Notes: a model not told the origin generated them from the letters alone. A stretch of DNA of 64,000 bases from Isoetes taiwanensis (GCA_021234155.1 JAJEKV010000036.1:9809426-9873425), one strand, 5' to 3'; shown: positions 33,126 through 45,900, counted from the stretch's first letter. Numbers and translations are program-made.

Positions 33126-33922
33126 TTTCAGTTTTCAATACATGGTACTAATTGGACATGAGCAGGACTAAAGTATGCCGAAACCATATCTAGAGTTCAA
33201 GAAACTGAAGCAAACCTTCACACAAACAAGTTAATATCCTTGAGACTCACTACAAGGCACAAAGGTCTTTTGTTATGGGCAAATTTGTCACGCCAATAAG
33301 AAAAGAAGACGTACTAATCCTCTTAGATGCCAGCAACATAGCACAGACTACAACAAATGTCGTCTGCAAAGAACTCTTATCGTAAACTAGGTACGCATCT
33401 ATTCTCCCAAAAAAAAAAAAAAAAAAAAAAAAAAATTCCACATCGACGATGTAGACGGAGCACTCATGGCTCACACCATTGATGTTCCATCTACACCGTG
33501 GGCAACGCAACAACGGTTACATCTGGGCTCAACTTCCATAGTTGCAATAAACACCTCAAAGAAAAAAAAAAGAAAAAAAAAACCGGCCCTATAGCTCAAT
33601 AGGCGTTGGCTCCGCCAGCGCGCTAAATTCTTGTATATCCTAATAATTGGGTAGAAGCATGAAAGGGTGTCTTGTATTTCTTGCAAATTGATGTAAAAAA
33701 ATACACTAGCTTAAAGTGAATTTAAGGTAAAATTTGAATTTTACATGGGCTGCCTATCATTAATGCTTGTGGTCCACGTGAGATTCTTTGCAATTATTTT
33801 TGGCAACCCACGAATTTGGGGGCACGTTTTGAGTTTTGAACTCCCTCCACAGGATTGAAGCTACCGGATTGAAACCCCTTTCTCATTGGAACCAAGAATA
33901 GGATCCCCATTTCTATGCCTGT
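33126..33922. other. Spacer with homopolymer and a possible tRNA-like start
   Basis: A run of about 25 A at 33411-33435 and an A-rich run at 33560-33583 are present. TAGCTCAATAGG at 33592-33603 resembles a pol III box A, but no box B follows. The segment around ATTGGGTAGAAGCATGAAAG at 33646-33665 recurs inverted at 43186-43208. Confidence 0.4.
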
Positions 33923-36757
33923 TTGATCGATCTTGGAATGTATGAAGCTATGGCAGAATCAAATTCACCAGCAACAACAGATTCAGATCTTGTTCTTGAG
34001 GAGGACTTACCATCAGATTCGAATTTTGCTATTGAGGAGGACTCTACATGCATTTCTTCTGGGGACAACCAATCTTCATCAAAAATATGCAAGAGAGAGG
34101 CCGGATATGGGACAAAACAGATTAGAAGAAGGGTGAATGATTCCGTGAATCACATACTAAAACAAGTTTCTACATTGAATCCAAAAAACAGAAAAAAAAA
34201 ACTTTTGCTTGAAAAATTGCTCCGGATAGTAGATTGGACTTTTTTATTTGGCCCTGTTGTTGGAAGGCCTAAAGAGGCTATTGTGAAAAGAGATTTATTT
34301 GAAAACCTTAAGGATGGCCTCCAAGAAGTGAAACGTGCTAATAGCAATGACAAGCTTGCTGCCAAACACAGTGTTCTTTCCATGGTAGTTGGAAAGGAAG
34401 GAGTATTACAACAGACCCACCGGGCGACCAAAATCCTCAAATTGCATCCTAGAAATATGAAGCTAGCAGCAGAAAAAGGAGGAAAAAAATGTCACTGTGT
34501 GGAGCAAATCTGTGGGCATTAGCAGGACGAAAGCCAAGAAAAAATGCCATAGATCAGGCTATGAAGGACAGAGTTGTTCAGTTCTGGTTAGATAATACAA
34601 AAGTATCACCAAAGGTAAGAGATGTCATGAAGAAGAGGACTGAACCAATTCAAGACATCGACATTACAGTACATGCTAGTATTTTAGGGTCATGGAGGAG
34701 TCACATAGTTTTTGAATTTTCGATCCGAACATCAAATGTACTTTAGCTAGGAATGTATGTAGATGTTTTCTACATTTTTTGCAGTGTGATGGTCTTTTTC
34801 TCAGACGAGCATGTTCCACATCATGCATCAAGAAATGTTATTCAGTTTTTCTTGTAGAAGTTATATTGACATGCTTTACATTGAATCCAACTTGAAGGTA
34901 TACTTAAGCTAATCAGTAGATATGTGCTATAGATGTAAGAAAATAAAAGCTCAAGGAAACTACCAGTAGGAATGTAGTAGATGTCGAGGAAAAAATGTGA
35001 ATGCTTTTCATAAAGTAGCTATTATGTAAGGATGTGGGGTTTTGAGGAAGAAAGTACTTAGATGTAAGAATGTGGAAGATACATTAAAAACATATAGAAT
35101 GTACATTCTAATATTTTGTAAGATTCTCGACAAAGTCCTTTTGGCAAAATGAATTATACCAAATATTTGTTGATCAGCATCCAAAAGTCAATATTGGCAT
35201 CAGGCAATTCGAATACTTAAAACCTCCTTGCATACGAAAGCTAAAGGAGAGGAATACCTGCTGTTGTGTGAAGCATGAGCAGGCAGATTTATATAAGAAG
35301 GCTTTCAATATGATGAGGTCAAAATTCCACGAGAATTGTACTTGCAATTGCAATGTGTGTGCTTCAGAAGTTAATGCCGGGATTTGCCAAGCTAAGAAGC
35401 AGAATTATGATAATGTGAGCACGCTTTGGAGAGCCATGGTATGCCCGAGGGCTTAATCGATGAGGAGTGGCACAAGCTAGCCTGCATGGAAACAAAATGT
35501 GACAGTTGTGGGAAACAGTTAATTGAGTTGTGTCCCAGAGAGAAGGATGGAAGCATCGAGGATTCGGTCGATTGGCAAGTCTATAACTATGTTAATGAAC
35601 CTTCAAAGAAGGGAACTTCCCGAAGGCTAAAGTTAGTTGACAAGAAGGGCAGTGCAAAGGAGATGTTGGACGATGTTTGACCATATGTCTAAGTTTATAT
35701 ATCACAATTTTGTGGCACATTGGCAAAGCAAGCGGTTCAAAAGAATGCATACGAACACTTCAGCGACGATTGATCTGCTATCGGTTGTTGATTTTTTAAA
35801 AATTATACTTTGAAGCCATTCAACGAGATTCAAGCTCGGCATTGGTACAATGAACAAATTAGTATTCTGGTTCATATCACCATGTTCAAGGTAAATGGCG
35901 ATTGAGAAAATGTGTGCACTCATTTATTTCGACGACAAAACTCATGATACCCACCATTACAAGATGCATTCAAGATGCACCTCAAATGGTTGCAAGAGAA
36001 TGGTGGTGGCCATTTGAAATACCATTTGGTTTGGTCCGATGGTTGTGCAGCCCAGTTTAAATCTAGAAGAGCATTCTATCATGTGACAAGATACCATGTT
36101 CAAAGATAAGATAAGAATGCAAAGTGGAATTTCTTTGGTTCAGGGACATGGGAAGGGAACACACGATGGGGAAGGGGCAATCTCTAAATTGTGGCTTGAA
36201 GCGAACAAAGGAAAAAGGATGGGAAGATAGTAAAAGATGCAAAGAATCAAGTGTCAAGTATTGAGGGAGAAAAAATCGGATGTGGAGAGGGTATTCGGGA
36301 GGTGGCCCGACATTGATCGGTCCCAAGCACATGATGTACTTCCATAAAAGGCGTGCAATCACTTCATTGTGTGTCTTCAATAGACTCAAACGATGCTACA
36401 AAATTATTGTGCGAGACCTCTTTCATGTTTTGCAAAGCATGCATCAATTTTAATTGGCCTGCTTGTGAGAATCTTGACCATTGTGGTAGGTGGGAGTTGC
36501 GAAAACTAGAGCCAATTAGTAAGATCAATCCTCGAGATGTTGATGAGGCTGAGGATTTATGGGCAAATGACGAGGATAATATTGACGAGACGCCTGCAGT
36601 TGGTGATTATTTTGGATGCTTCACGACTCCGGACAATCATGAGGGGGTCCCTTATTATATCCTTCAATGCAATCAAGTAAAACATGTACTTGAGGTAGAT
36701 ACCATGGATGACTATGGAAACTTATTTTTCGTGGTGGTGATGAGGTTATTACAGTAA
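33923..36757 (+). pseudogene. Decayed transposase-like coding region with Cys-rich and SDG motifs
   Basis: Blocks on plus: an acidic start (33941-34100), a basic helical stretch with VDWTFLFGPVVGRPK, and DQAMKDRVVQFWLDNTKVS (34530-34600). A second part has FEYLKPPCIRKLKERNTCCC, CTCNCNVC and CDSCGKQLIELC (35155-35680). Then come WSDGCAAQFKSRRAFYHVTR (about 36030-36090) and KWNFFGSGTW...THDGEGA. The last part has FCKACINFNWPACENLDHCG (36410-36500). The order RVVQFWL, FEYLKPP, CxxC clusters, SDG..QFK and a G-x-G-x-x-x-x-DG block matches a widespread uncharacterised transposase-like family I know from plants and animals. Several frame breaks and stops are present. It is probably a dead copy, and intron positions are unsure. 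Confidence 0.55.
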
Positions 36758-37410
36758 CTACTTCGAAATGATCCCTAGTCTGCCATCCAAAGTACAAAGT
36801 TACTAAAAGAGAAGGTGGTTTTTGTCCCTCCCGAGTCAGTAATAGGGGTTAAACCGCATTGGAGCCATCAAGCACAAGATAAAAGGTGTTGCTTATGCAT
36901 ATGAACTGTCTCCGTGATTGGCACGAGATGCTATTAGGAAATCACCGAGATTGTAGATGTCTTGTGAATTTACGTTCTTGTATCGGGTTTACCTTTTTTA
37001 CATCGACTACATAATTATTGTCATGTGTTTGGCCAGTGAGAACAATTCTGATCACTTGTTTTCAATATTAAAGTGAATACATTGGCGTGAGTAGGTTCAA
37101 GACACTTGTACATGTACTTGAGACACTTGTACTTGTACTTGAAAACTCAAGGTTAATGGCTACCTTAGGTTAATGGTTCAAATTTCGTGAGTGTATATAT
37201 GGTAAGAGCCATTTTGGAAGTGCCTAGTGTTGTGGTTTTGAATTTGCTTGTTTGATCTCATTAAACTTACAATTACAATTTATCTTGACATAGCTCAAGA
37301 TGCCTCTTTCAAAACAATGGGGGACACTTATATTGTATCCTTTAGAATGGGAATACTTATAAGACCTTTGTGCAACTTTGTGTCAAGATGACAACTTTGT
37401 TTAGGATATA
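36758..37410. other. Spacer leading into the inverted-repeat cluster
   Basis: There is no coding signal. The stretch TGCCTCTTTCAAAACAATGG at 37301-37320 is repeated at 37684-37703, so the repeat cluster begins before its main arms. Confidence 0.5.
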
Positions 37411-38150
37411 GTACAATATAAGTACTAGCACTTTGTGCACAAGGTGTTAACACTTTGTGCACAAGTGTTAAATAACTTGTATAACTGGCAAGGGAAAAAA
37501 AACTCGTGTCCCCTTTTTTATTTTTACAAGGTCAATAATGTCTTGCCAAGGTTCAAGACCTTTGTGCAACTTGTGTCAAGATATAAGAATACAATATTGT
37601 TGGGAAATTCACAATATATAAATTCACAATATATTGTTATAAAGGATACAATATATTGTTGTTATATACTGACATAGCTCAGTATGCCTCTTTCAAAACA
37701 ATGGGGGACACTTATATTGTATCCTTTAGAATGGGGGACTTATATGGGGGACAAAGGTCTTGACACAAGTTGCACAAAGGTCTTGAACCTTGGCAAGACA
37801 TTATTGACCTTGTAAAAATAAAAAAGGGGACACGAGTTTTTTTTCCTTGCCAGTTATACAAGTTATTTAACACTTGTGCACAAAGTGTTAACACCTTGTG
37901 CACAAAGTGCTAGTACTTATATTGTACAATATAAGTACAACTTGTATCCTTTAGAATGGGGGACAAAGGTCTTTGTGCAACTTGTGTCAAGATGTCAACT
38001 TGTTGCACAAAGGTCTTGAACCTTGGCAAGACATTATTGACCTTGTAAAATAAAAAAAAAGGGACACGAGTTTTTTTCCCTTGCCAGTTATACAAGTTAT
38101 TTAACACTTGTGCACAAAGTGTTAACACCTTGTGCACAAAGTGCTAGTAC
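37411..38150. repeat. Near-perfect long inverted repeat plus a third copy
   Basis: Arm 1 at 37411-37581 and arm 2 at 37758-37927 (opposite strand) are about 170 bp and differ by one indel plus hardly any bases. The spacer is 176 bp. A third copy lies on minus at about 38003-38150. All contain CACTTTGTGCACAAG, GTGTTAAATAACTTGTATAA and GTCAATAATGTCTTGCCAAG. The same 50-codon frame appears three times, but only because the DNA is repeated. A transcript would fold into a long hairpin RNA. Confidence 0.95.
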
Positions 38151-39228
38151 TTTTTGTGCAATGTTTGACATCTTGACCACTTATACAACTTATTAACATC
38201 TCCTCCTAATTGTGCTCGGACAATACAACAGGCAGAATTTATGCTTTGGATGCTAGGCTTGATAGTTCTATGAAGTGTCTGACAATAAGAAGGAGATAGA
38301 GATTTTATATATTTAGATAGGGGTGGTTACAATGTCAAAATAGTGTACATGTTCACAATGTCAAAATATTGACATGGTCGACTTCAAAATTTACAACCAG
38401 TATCTCATGTACATGTCAAAATTTACAACTATATCTCATGTACATGGTCGAGATTACAAAATTGTCAATGCACTTGTCCATCTCAATCCCATGGGCTCGA
38501 TATCATGAAGTCACAAAGATGGGATGGAAGCAAAAAAAGTGTGCACTTATCAAAAAAAACTGAAATACCTTGCACTAACATTTCGAGGGGGGATGAAAGT
38601 GTATCCATCAAGTCAATTTGTACCTTCACCTCCTCATCATGGACCCCATGAAAAGTTGGAGTCCGTCAAGAGAGGTTGCCGGAAAGAATGTGAAGGTACA
38701 TAGTCCGAGTCCGAGTCACCGCACTCTGTAAGTCAAGTGTTGGGGACTTAGTGAGTCGGAAAAAGAAATGGGATGTATCAAGCATACACTATCATCAAAC
38801 CCATCTCAAATGATCAAGTCATGTAAGATCATGACCTCACATTCATCATCTTGGAGCATTCATCCAACCCATCTCAAATGATCAAGTCATGTAAGATCAT
38901 GACCTCACATTCATCATCTTGAAGCACTCATCTAATATGAGCTTAAGTTGTCAATAAGTGGTAGAACTTTTATGAGGATAATTTAAGAACAGGGAGAAAA
39001 TGAAAGACATACAAAACACTTGGGATAAATTGACACCGCAAAAAACGGATACATGCTTTAGAATAATGCCATATGGGACAACTTATGTCATTTTTTCAAA
39101 ATTAATTGGTTGAGGCACTCCGCCAAGTACATCCGAAATTTTGAAGGCAACTAGGCCAAAACAAAGTCTGATTTTTATGCGAGAGTGATTCCATTAGGCA
39201 GTTCGAAGGTATTACTAATATCCGAATT
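38151..39228. other. Spacer with tandem repeats
   Basis: It contains TCATGTACATGTCAAAATTT and similar words repeated at 38340-38460, the 68-bp tandem pair listed next, and no coding region. Confidence 0.5.
38801..38936 (+). repeat. Two-copy tandem repeat, period 68 bp
   Basis: The unit begins CCCATCTCAAATGATCAAGT and includes AAGATCATGACCTCACATTC. The copies at 38801 and 38869 differ at about three bases. Confidence 0.92.
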
Positions 39229-39229
39229 T

Positions 39230-42200
39230 TATACAGGGTTATGATATCGAGCATAAACCAAGTGTTGATCAAATCTGAAAACAGACTGTTCATCCACAAA
39301 ACTCATAAACAAATGGTTAGATTCATCTACCAATCGACACATCAATGGCTTCTCCATCTTCACACTGTTTAAGCAGGGCTTCTTGCGCACATGCTTTCGC
39401 CGACCTAGCGCATAATCGTGTGAAAACCAAACCTGTTTGTAACACATGCATAGTGCATTAAAGCAAACAGAAATGTAAAAATGGTGTTAACTAAAAGCTT
39501 GCAAGAGAATTGGACACTTACCTTCAACTCCTTATTTCCGACAACTGCGTTCACAAATTTGTGCATGCAGGCCATCACATACAAGCCGCAATTCGACAGA
39601 TCGGGCTGCTGAGGTACTTCAAGATGTTCAAGCCCCTTCACATTATTTCTGCGAATAAAATCAACACCGCTTGAGGTTTGACTCATTGATTGAGTCAATA
39701 TCTGTGTATGAAGCCTGCACATGCACATTTAAAAGTAGAAATGTAAATATTTAAGTAGACAGGAATGGGAGAAAGTAGATAGAAATGCATACCCTCTAAT
39801 TGCCTTCTCATTTGTCGCAAAAGCTTTCAGACTATTCAATATATGAATCGATGGTGCACGAAGAACTGCAGGATTCCCTTCTGCAAAGGCAAATATAGCC
39901 AACACAAAGTGCTCATTCTCAAGCACGGGTAGAAGAACATCTTCGGCATTTTGACATAACCAGCCCTTTCATTCCCTGTTTCCACGATATCTACAATGTT
40001 TCTTGAGGCCTCGGTTTTTTTTTTTTTTACTTGTCAGTAGCTTCCTTGAACAAGTGAAAGTTAAAAGATGGATAAAAGAAAATCTTGTTCTTCCACTCCG
40101 ATGGCAAATTATGATGCAGGTACCTACAAGAAGATAAGGTCATAATTATACGTCATTATAAATACACAAAGAATAGGAGATGAAATCAAAATTACATCTA
40201 CAACACCTTGTGCATACCTGCCATACAGTTCAATGAGGCGGCTTGTCATTCTTGATCTGGGTGCACAGAGTTCTTCAAGGTCAATATCGACCACCTTCAT
40301 GGGAGGATCGGGGGGCTATCCTTGAAAGGCACGAAAGGCGTGTAAGAACACGCCATTTCTCCGCATGCTCCTACAAGGATCAAATTGAAGTGTCAAGTAT
40401 CATGCAGGTGCATAAAAACAAATGTTTCATAATATTACCTTGCATCAACATCAGATTCTTCACCGGATTTAGAATCTTCAAGAGATGTTGTGTCTTCAAC
40501 AGATTTTTGCCTACAAGAAATGGTGTGAGTTGAAGAAATGGTGTGAGTTAAGATGAAGTGCATACCTTTTCTTAGCTGTACTCTTAGCTGGTGCATCCTT
40601 TCTGGCTCGAGTTTTCCGCTTGTTATTTGGGGGAGCATCCTCCTCCTTCATGATAATCGTTTCTATAGCTGCTGGTGCTTTCTTATCTTCATCTGCCATA
40701 ACCAGTTAGAGAATATGCACCTCATGAACAAATGTTACTGTTTGATGAGCTTTAAAATGGCTCACCTTTGATAGGAACCCATTCTTTGAGTCAAGGAAGC
40801 CAACTCGGCATCCAAATTTGGGATCTCCTCTTGAAGACTAATTCCACCTGCAATCACACATCTTACAAATTAGCAACCTGAAATAATATTGAAGCTTATA
40901 TCAACTCAATTAAATTTGAACTTACTGATTCTGGCCATTGCCATCTCCACAAACTTTCCTGATTCTGTCTTTCCCGAGCTGTGAGAGAATGCCTTAATAG
41001 GTGATGCTGATGTAGAAGGAGTCCCGCCGGACATGGCATCATCCTTGGTTGGTTTAGGTTCTGAAACATCTGAGAATTCAGGTAGCAAGGTTCTTCCTTC
41101 AAGGAATGGCTTCACACCTGCATATGACAATGGCTAGTTAGCTAGACTCAGATCTAAAAAAATTCTACATGTTTACAAATCATCTACATGTTTACATTAC
41201 CTGTTACAGCAGGTTCAGGTTTCTTGATGCTCCCTGTTTCTGCAAAACAAAAAGTAAATGTAATCAAAACTAACAAACAAGGAATCAAGAATGTAAAGTG
41301 TCAATAAATGTATGTCATGCAAGAAAGCATCTACATGAGACAGGTCTGTAAGTTATGCAAGAAAGCATGTACATGACAGAAATTTAAGTGAAGCAAGAAA
41401 GCATGTACATGAAAGAAATGTAAATGACAGAAAGAATGTACAGATCCAAATCCAAGCACCTTGAACTACATTCATTCTCCAGAACAACAAAACTTAAGTC
41501 TATGTAGAAGGTAAATGTCGATTCAGTACTCTACCAAACAAATACATATCTAAAGATAATCACTTGCATATCAAAAAGTATTCCTACACTGTAAAATGAA
41601 ATCAAGTGAACAGAATTACCTTGAGTAGAAATTCCCATATTTGCACGAAGTTCTTGAGGCCAAAGACAATGAAAAACACACTGGTTCGAAGTAGAGACAC
41701 GGTATGAGAGACAAAGAAGGCAGTAGGGATGTCCACATGATGGCAACACCAAAATACTACTGTCAAGGCATGCATTGCAAGAGCAAAGATGTGTTCTTCA
41801 CACGAGGATTTGATGCCTTACTATCTGCTGCAAGAACAGGACTGGGATGCAAGGTAATTACATCTGATGTTTCAAGATGTAATATCATGTCCTTTATCCT
41901 ACTCTCACTAATTTCATTCATCTCCAAATCCTTGCTGATTTCATGGATGGCAGTGGCTAATGTCTGCAACTCAGAAGTCATGTCTTCGATTGGCTTTGTT
42001 AAATTTTTCATCTCCTCCATAAAACTTGATTTTTCCTCTTCAAAGTGACTTGCCAATGCCATTTGCAAATCTATTGGCTGTCCTGCTGCCTTTAGTGTCA
42101 GAATTTTGGCAAGCTGAGTGTTTATCTTTTCATCAGATTTTTGGACAACCCTACTTAATGTGCTTCTCTCACTCTCTAGCCTGCAAATCTCGGATTCAAG

Positions 42201-42830
42201 TAGCTTCCTCTTGTCCTTCAACTCCTTCAATCTGCTAATCAAGATAGTAGCATCCACAAGTCTACTCTCAACCAATTTCTTCAACCCATCCATCCATACT
42301 AAACCGACACATGGCGGTTTACCTTGCATATTTTACATTGGGCGATTTTACGGTCCCCTGCATGTGTAACATCAAACTCCTTTTGCTCTTTTTAGCGAAA
42401 TAGCATGCTCCTTTACCTCATTCCAGTCAATTTCTATGCCTTTGTAATGAAGTGCAAAGGCCCTTGCAAAGTACAATGGAATGTGATGGTTATTGATCTC
42501 CGTCTTGCCGAATACATGCTCATATTTCTTAAGAAAATCTGCCATCCAAACCCCTTGGATCCTGGCATCTTGGTAACCCCTAACACCGGTGGTGGTTGAG
42601 CCCCAAACATCACGAACCACTTGCAAATGACACTGAAAAACCGAATCAAAATTGTAGGTCCTAAGCTGTCTAATGCTAACCTTGAGCAACTCTGGCTGCA
42701 ATGAAGATTTTCCAGAAGTTGTCTTTAGTTTCCTGCTGCTGCTCGATGGCTTAGGCTCTGGGGTTGCCATGGGCTTCAAACCCTTGGTTCTTGGCGACTT
42801 CCTGGGACTGATCCGACCTTGCTGCTTCAT
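39230..42830 (-). CDS. Multi-exon gene: coiled coil, RING finger and Ulp1-like (C48) peptidase domain
   Basis: It starts MKQQGRISPRKSPRTKG at 42830. The first exon holds an unrecognised domain (FDSVFQCHLQVVRDVWGS, HIPLYFARAFALHYKG). A small exon with CKICK follows (about 42350-42318). A coiled coil (42290-41800, ISRLKELKDKRKLLESEI) precedes a RING at about 41640-41775: CNAC, LPSCGHPYCLLC and QCVFHC. Acidic and basic linker exons (41100-40500) lead to the peptidase: WKNKIFFYPSFNF, then ENEHFVLAIFAF with the catalytic His, APSIHILNSLKAF where the usual Asp is Asn, and VPQQPDLSNCGLYVMACMHK with the Gln and catalytic Cys. Ulp1 enzymes process or remove SUMO-like modifiers. Coil and RING lie in different frames near 41770, so there is one frameshift or an unseen intron. 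Exon joins here are inferred. Confidence 0.6.
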
Positions 42831-42979
42831 TGCTTCTTGCTGCTACTAATAGGGCTTGATCAATCACTGATGAATGCACAAAATCACACCCTCCTGCAGC
42901 CTAAACCCTAGCGCCCTGGTCTAGATGATAATGGGAGAGTATCAGGGCTTAGGGTCCATGATCGACCTTGCAAAAGTCT

Positions 42980-42989
42980 GGCTATGGCG
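42980..42989. promoter_or_regulatory. GGCTATGGCG site upstream of the RING/Ulp1 gene
   Basis: One exact decamer lies 150 bp upstream of the ATG at 42830, in the same orientation relative to the gene as the cluster at 22383-22480. Confidence 0.45.
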
Positions 42990-43297
42990 GGAGCAGCAGG
43001 GTTGGGAATGGGCGGGATCAAAGAATCGAAGGAGGTCTTTTTTTTTTTTTTTAATTTTTGAAAATTAGTGCATTAAAGTTTCCCAACCCGTTTGAAAATT
43101 AGGTACCCCCTAATAAATGAGACCTCAAGGGGAATTTGTTTACATTTTGCCAAATGTAAATGTATAAAAGTGTCCCTTTTTTTGCCCACCCTTTCATGCT
43201 TCTACCCAATTGTTATATGATTTGTTTTGTCATATCTTTTAAATTTGGTTTTTCCGGTTGTGTAGAAAACTTTTTGGAATTTTGGATAAGCTATTTT

Positions 43298-43341
43298 CCG
43301 TGGACGTTAAAAAAACTATTCTATTCTATTCTATTCTATTC
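43298..43341 (+). mobile_element. Terminal fragment of a TATTC-tailed LINE
   Basis: CCGTGGACGTTAAAAAAACT is followed by five TATTC-type units, identical in form to the ends of LINE-D and of the TNP2 insertion. Only 44 bp are present. A clear target duplication was not found. Confidence 0.85.
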
Positions 43342-44908
43342 CTAAGGTTTTAAAGGTTTTTAACTACCGGAAAAACTTGCCGACTTTCCAGAAATTAAAA
43401 AAAAAAAAACTCCCCGTATAGTTATTTGGGTCGTGCATATCCAGCATAAGATCTTCGTGCCTCTTTTGGTAACATCCGAGACTGTTTTGCTGGAGGTTGC
43501 ATGCCCAGCCTGAGGCTAGATTAGTATGGGCCCAGGGGTAATTTTGACGACAAGACAGTGTTCAGCTTCATTTCGGCTTCAGATAGTCTTCGGTCATTCC
43601 TTGAGGGCCGCCATGATTCGCCTGCATAACTGAAGGTTGAACTGTGAGTACGGATTTATGAAGAATAGAAGTCAGAAATTATGGAAACCTGTGAAGAAGC
43701 TAAAGCTGAAAACCGTCTTCAGCTTCATTAAGGTTTGGTTATTTCGTCTGCTTCTCATCTCCAATATTAATCACAACAAATTCATCTTAAGCTAGAGGTG
43801 CACAACTTCTACCACTGTGGCCTCAGAGTTATCCACAGTTCACTCAGACATCCTATTCCTTCTGTAAAAGAAAAGATGTGAAGATTGTTCTCCTTCTGTT
43901 CACTAGGACTTCGATACAGGTAAGTCTTCAAATGGGGCTCTTGCAATCTGCATCTATCTCTGTAATTTTCAAGTCTAAATTATTCTTGAGACCTACATTC
44001 TGTTATGTATATTAGTATTTGTATTTGTCTTGTTGCTTGACTTTGACAACCTCATAACACCAACTCACAGGGGCCTGAGTACTGGGGAAACACATTTCTC
44101 ATAGATAAACATAATTACTGTTCCTTCTCAGAGATCTCCAGTTCTTTTCTACATGCCATGTTCAGAATTCCTCATCTAAGCTTTCCAAGTAAGATTATGT
44201 TTCGATGTTTGTTGTTCTTTTAGTGTTAGGTTGTGGTAAAGCATTTTCCAAGAAACAATTTGTCCTTGGCTCTTTAACTGTTCTAGGATGCTTCTGTTTG
44301 GGAATTTTTTATTTGGTGTGTTTACAAGAACTAAGGCACAGTTCCTTATTCGTATCTTTCAATCCCATTATGTCCATTTGAATCTTGATCCAGAGGGAGA
44401 ATAAAAGTGGGAATGCAAACTTTTGTTCTATCTCATAACGATTTACTATGAAGGGGCATTGTAAATTGCAGGGTTGGAACTCCTTGCAGTCAAAAGCTTT
44501 TGTCAGTCTCACAGGTTGGCACAAAAGTATTTCAAAAGCTTTATGATGTTATTTGTTACTGTCCCATTATTGCTTTGAATATATTATTGTGGTGTTAGTT
44601 GTTAGCAGAAGTATGTTAGTTGTTAAAAGAAGTCAAAGTAAGCATTGATACTTTATAGTTGCACGAATTTTATTGTTGCAGATTATAGTAGTGTAGCTTC
44701 ATTTAGTGGTCTATTGCAGACACCATAGCTTCAAGCTATGCAGAGCATAGATTGCAAAAAAGCTAACACCTGAATATTCTAGATGTTTCTGATATTCAAA
44801 GTATAGTACACACAATGTTGGAATTGTTGGAGCAAAAGGCTCTCTCTTTGCAGTCAATTTGAGTTGCTTTCTATGAAAGAAAATACTCTTTGTTAACTAA
44901 TCTGGACA

Positions 44909-45119
44909 CACCATAGTACTGGATATTGTAAGTTCTCTGGACATACACAACATCTATCTATTCCCTTGAGTTGCTTGAGCAGATATCATCGTTGTGGCAT
45001 AGGTCACCATAGTACTGGATATTGCAAGTTCTCTCAGTACTATTGCAAGTTCTCTGGACATGCACTGCATCTGTCTATTCCCTTGAGTTGTTTGAGCAGA
45101 TATCGTTGTTGTGGCATAG
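44909..45119 (+). repeat. Imperfect tandem duplication, about 96-117 bp units
   Basis: The unit CACCATAGTACTGGATATTG, then CAAGTTCTCTGGACAT, TCTATTCCCTTGAGTTG and GTTGTGGCATAG, appears at 44909 and 45005. The second copy carries an extra internal CTCAGTACTATTGCAAGTT. Confidence 0.85.
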
Positions 45120-45900
45120 CTTGGACTTCAGATCTTTTACCTATTCTTGGTGTGTATTTGCATATCAACATTAGCTCAGCAAATCCACGAAGACCACTCA
45201 TAGGAAGTGCATGCTCATTTTATTTTCTTGCCATGAATGACGTTCTGGAACAAGACCCATTCATACCTTTGTTATTCTAATGCATTTACTTGAGAGGTTC
45301 AACAGATAAAAAATCACACAAGCAAATGTAAAGGTCAGGCTATTTGCCCCAAGGCAGCCTAACAATACAACCATTTCTAAGTTAGTGTTTGAATATGCGT
45401 TTTACAATCTGCTTTATTAGTTTTTTCTATCTAAGAATAATTGTGTTGTATAAGTAGTGCTGCTCTTCAGTTTTCAAATTTCATAGGCATGTTGGAAGGA
45501 CATTATAGAGGTAAAACATCCATTAGTTTATGATTGAACCATTTTCTCATGTTCATTGTTTATGAGTTGGTATTCTGATGTATGAGATCTGGTGCATGGT
45601 GGCAAGCTTCTGCAACTTCAGAGTTGTGAGGTGACCATACCATTTGTATTATATCAAGTGAACATTTTTGCCAGGCATCTTTTATTTGCCATAGATACTA
45701 CGCCTAGCCATTAAGAGGATCATAGGTGAGGCTCTCATGCCACGTAGTATCCACTGCATCACCATCATGTAAGGCTATATTAGATTTGTAATATTATGTT
45801 GACTATTGTTAAGTTGTGCATGTGCACAATGTTTAGATATCAATCTCTGCATTGCTACTTGAATTACATCTGGAAGATAAGGCTATATCAGGCTTGCCAT

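Noticed and set aside
33590-33640. tRNA gene or SINE from TAGCTCAATAGG
   Set aside because: Only a box A-like word; no box B and no acceptor stem.
37435-38137. Three copies of a 50-codon frame as a gene family
   Set aside because: The frame is copied because the DNA is an inverted repeat; no start context, splice or domain support.
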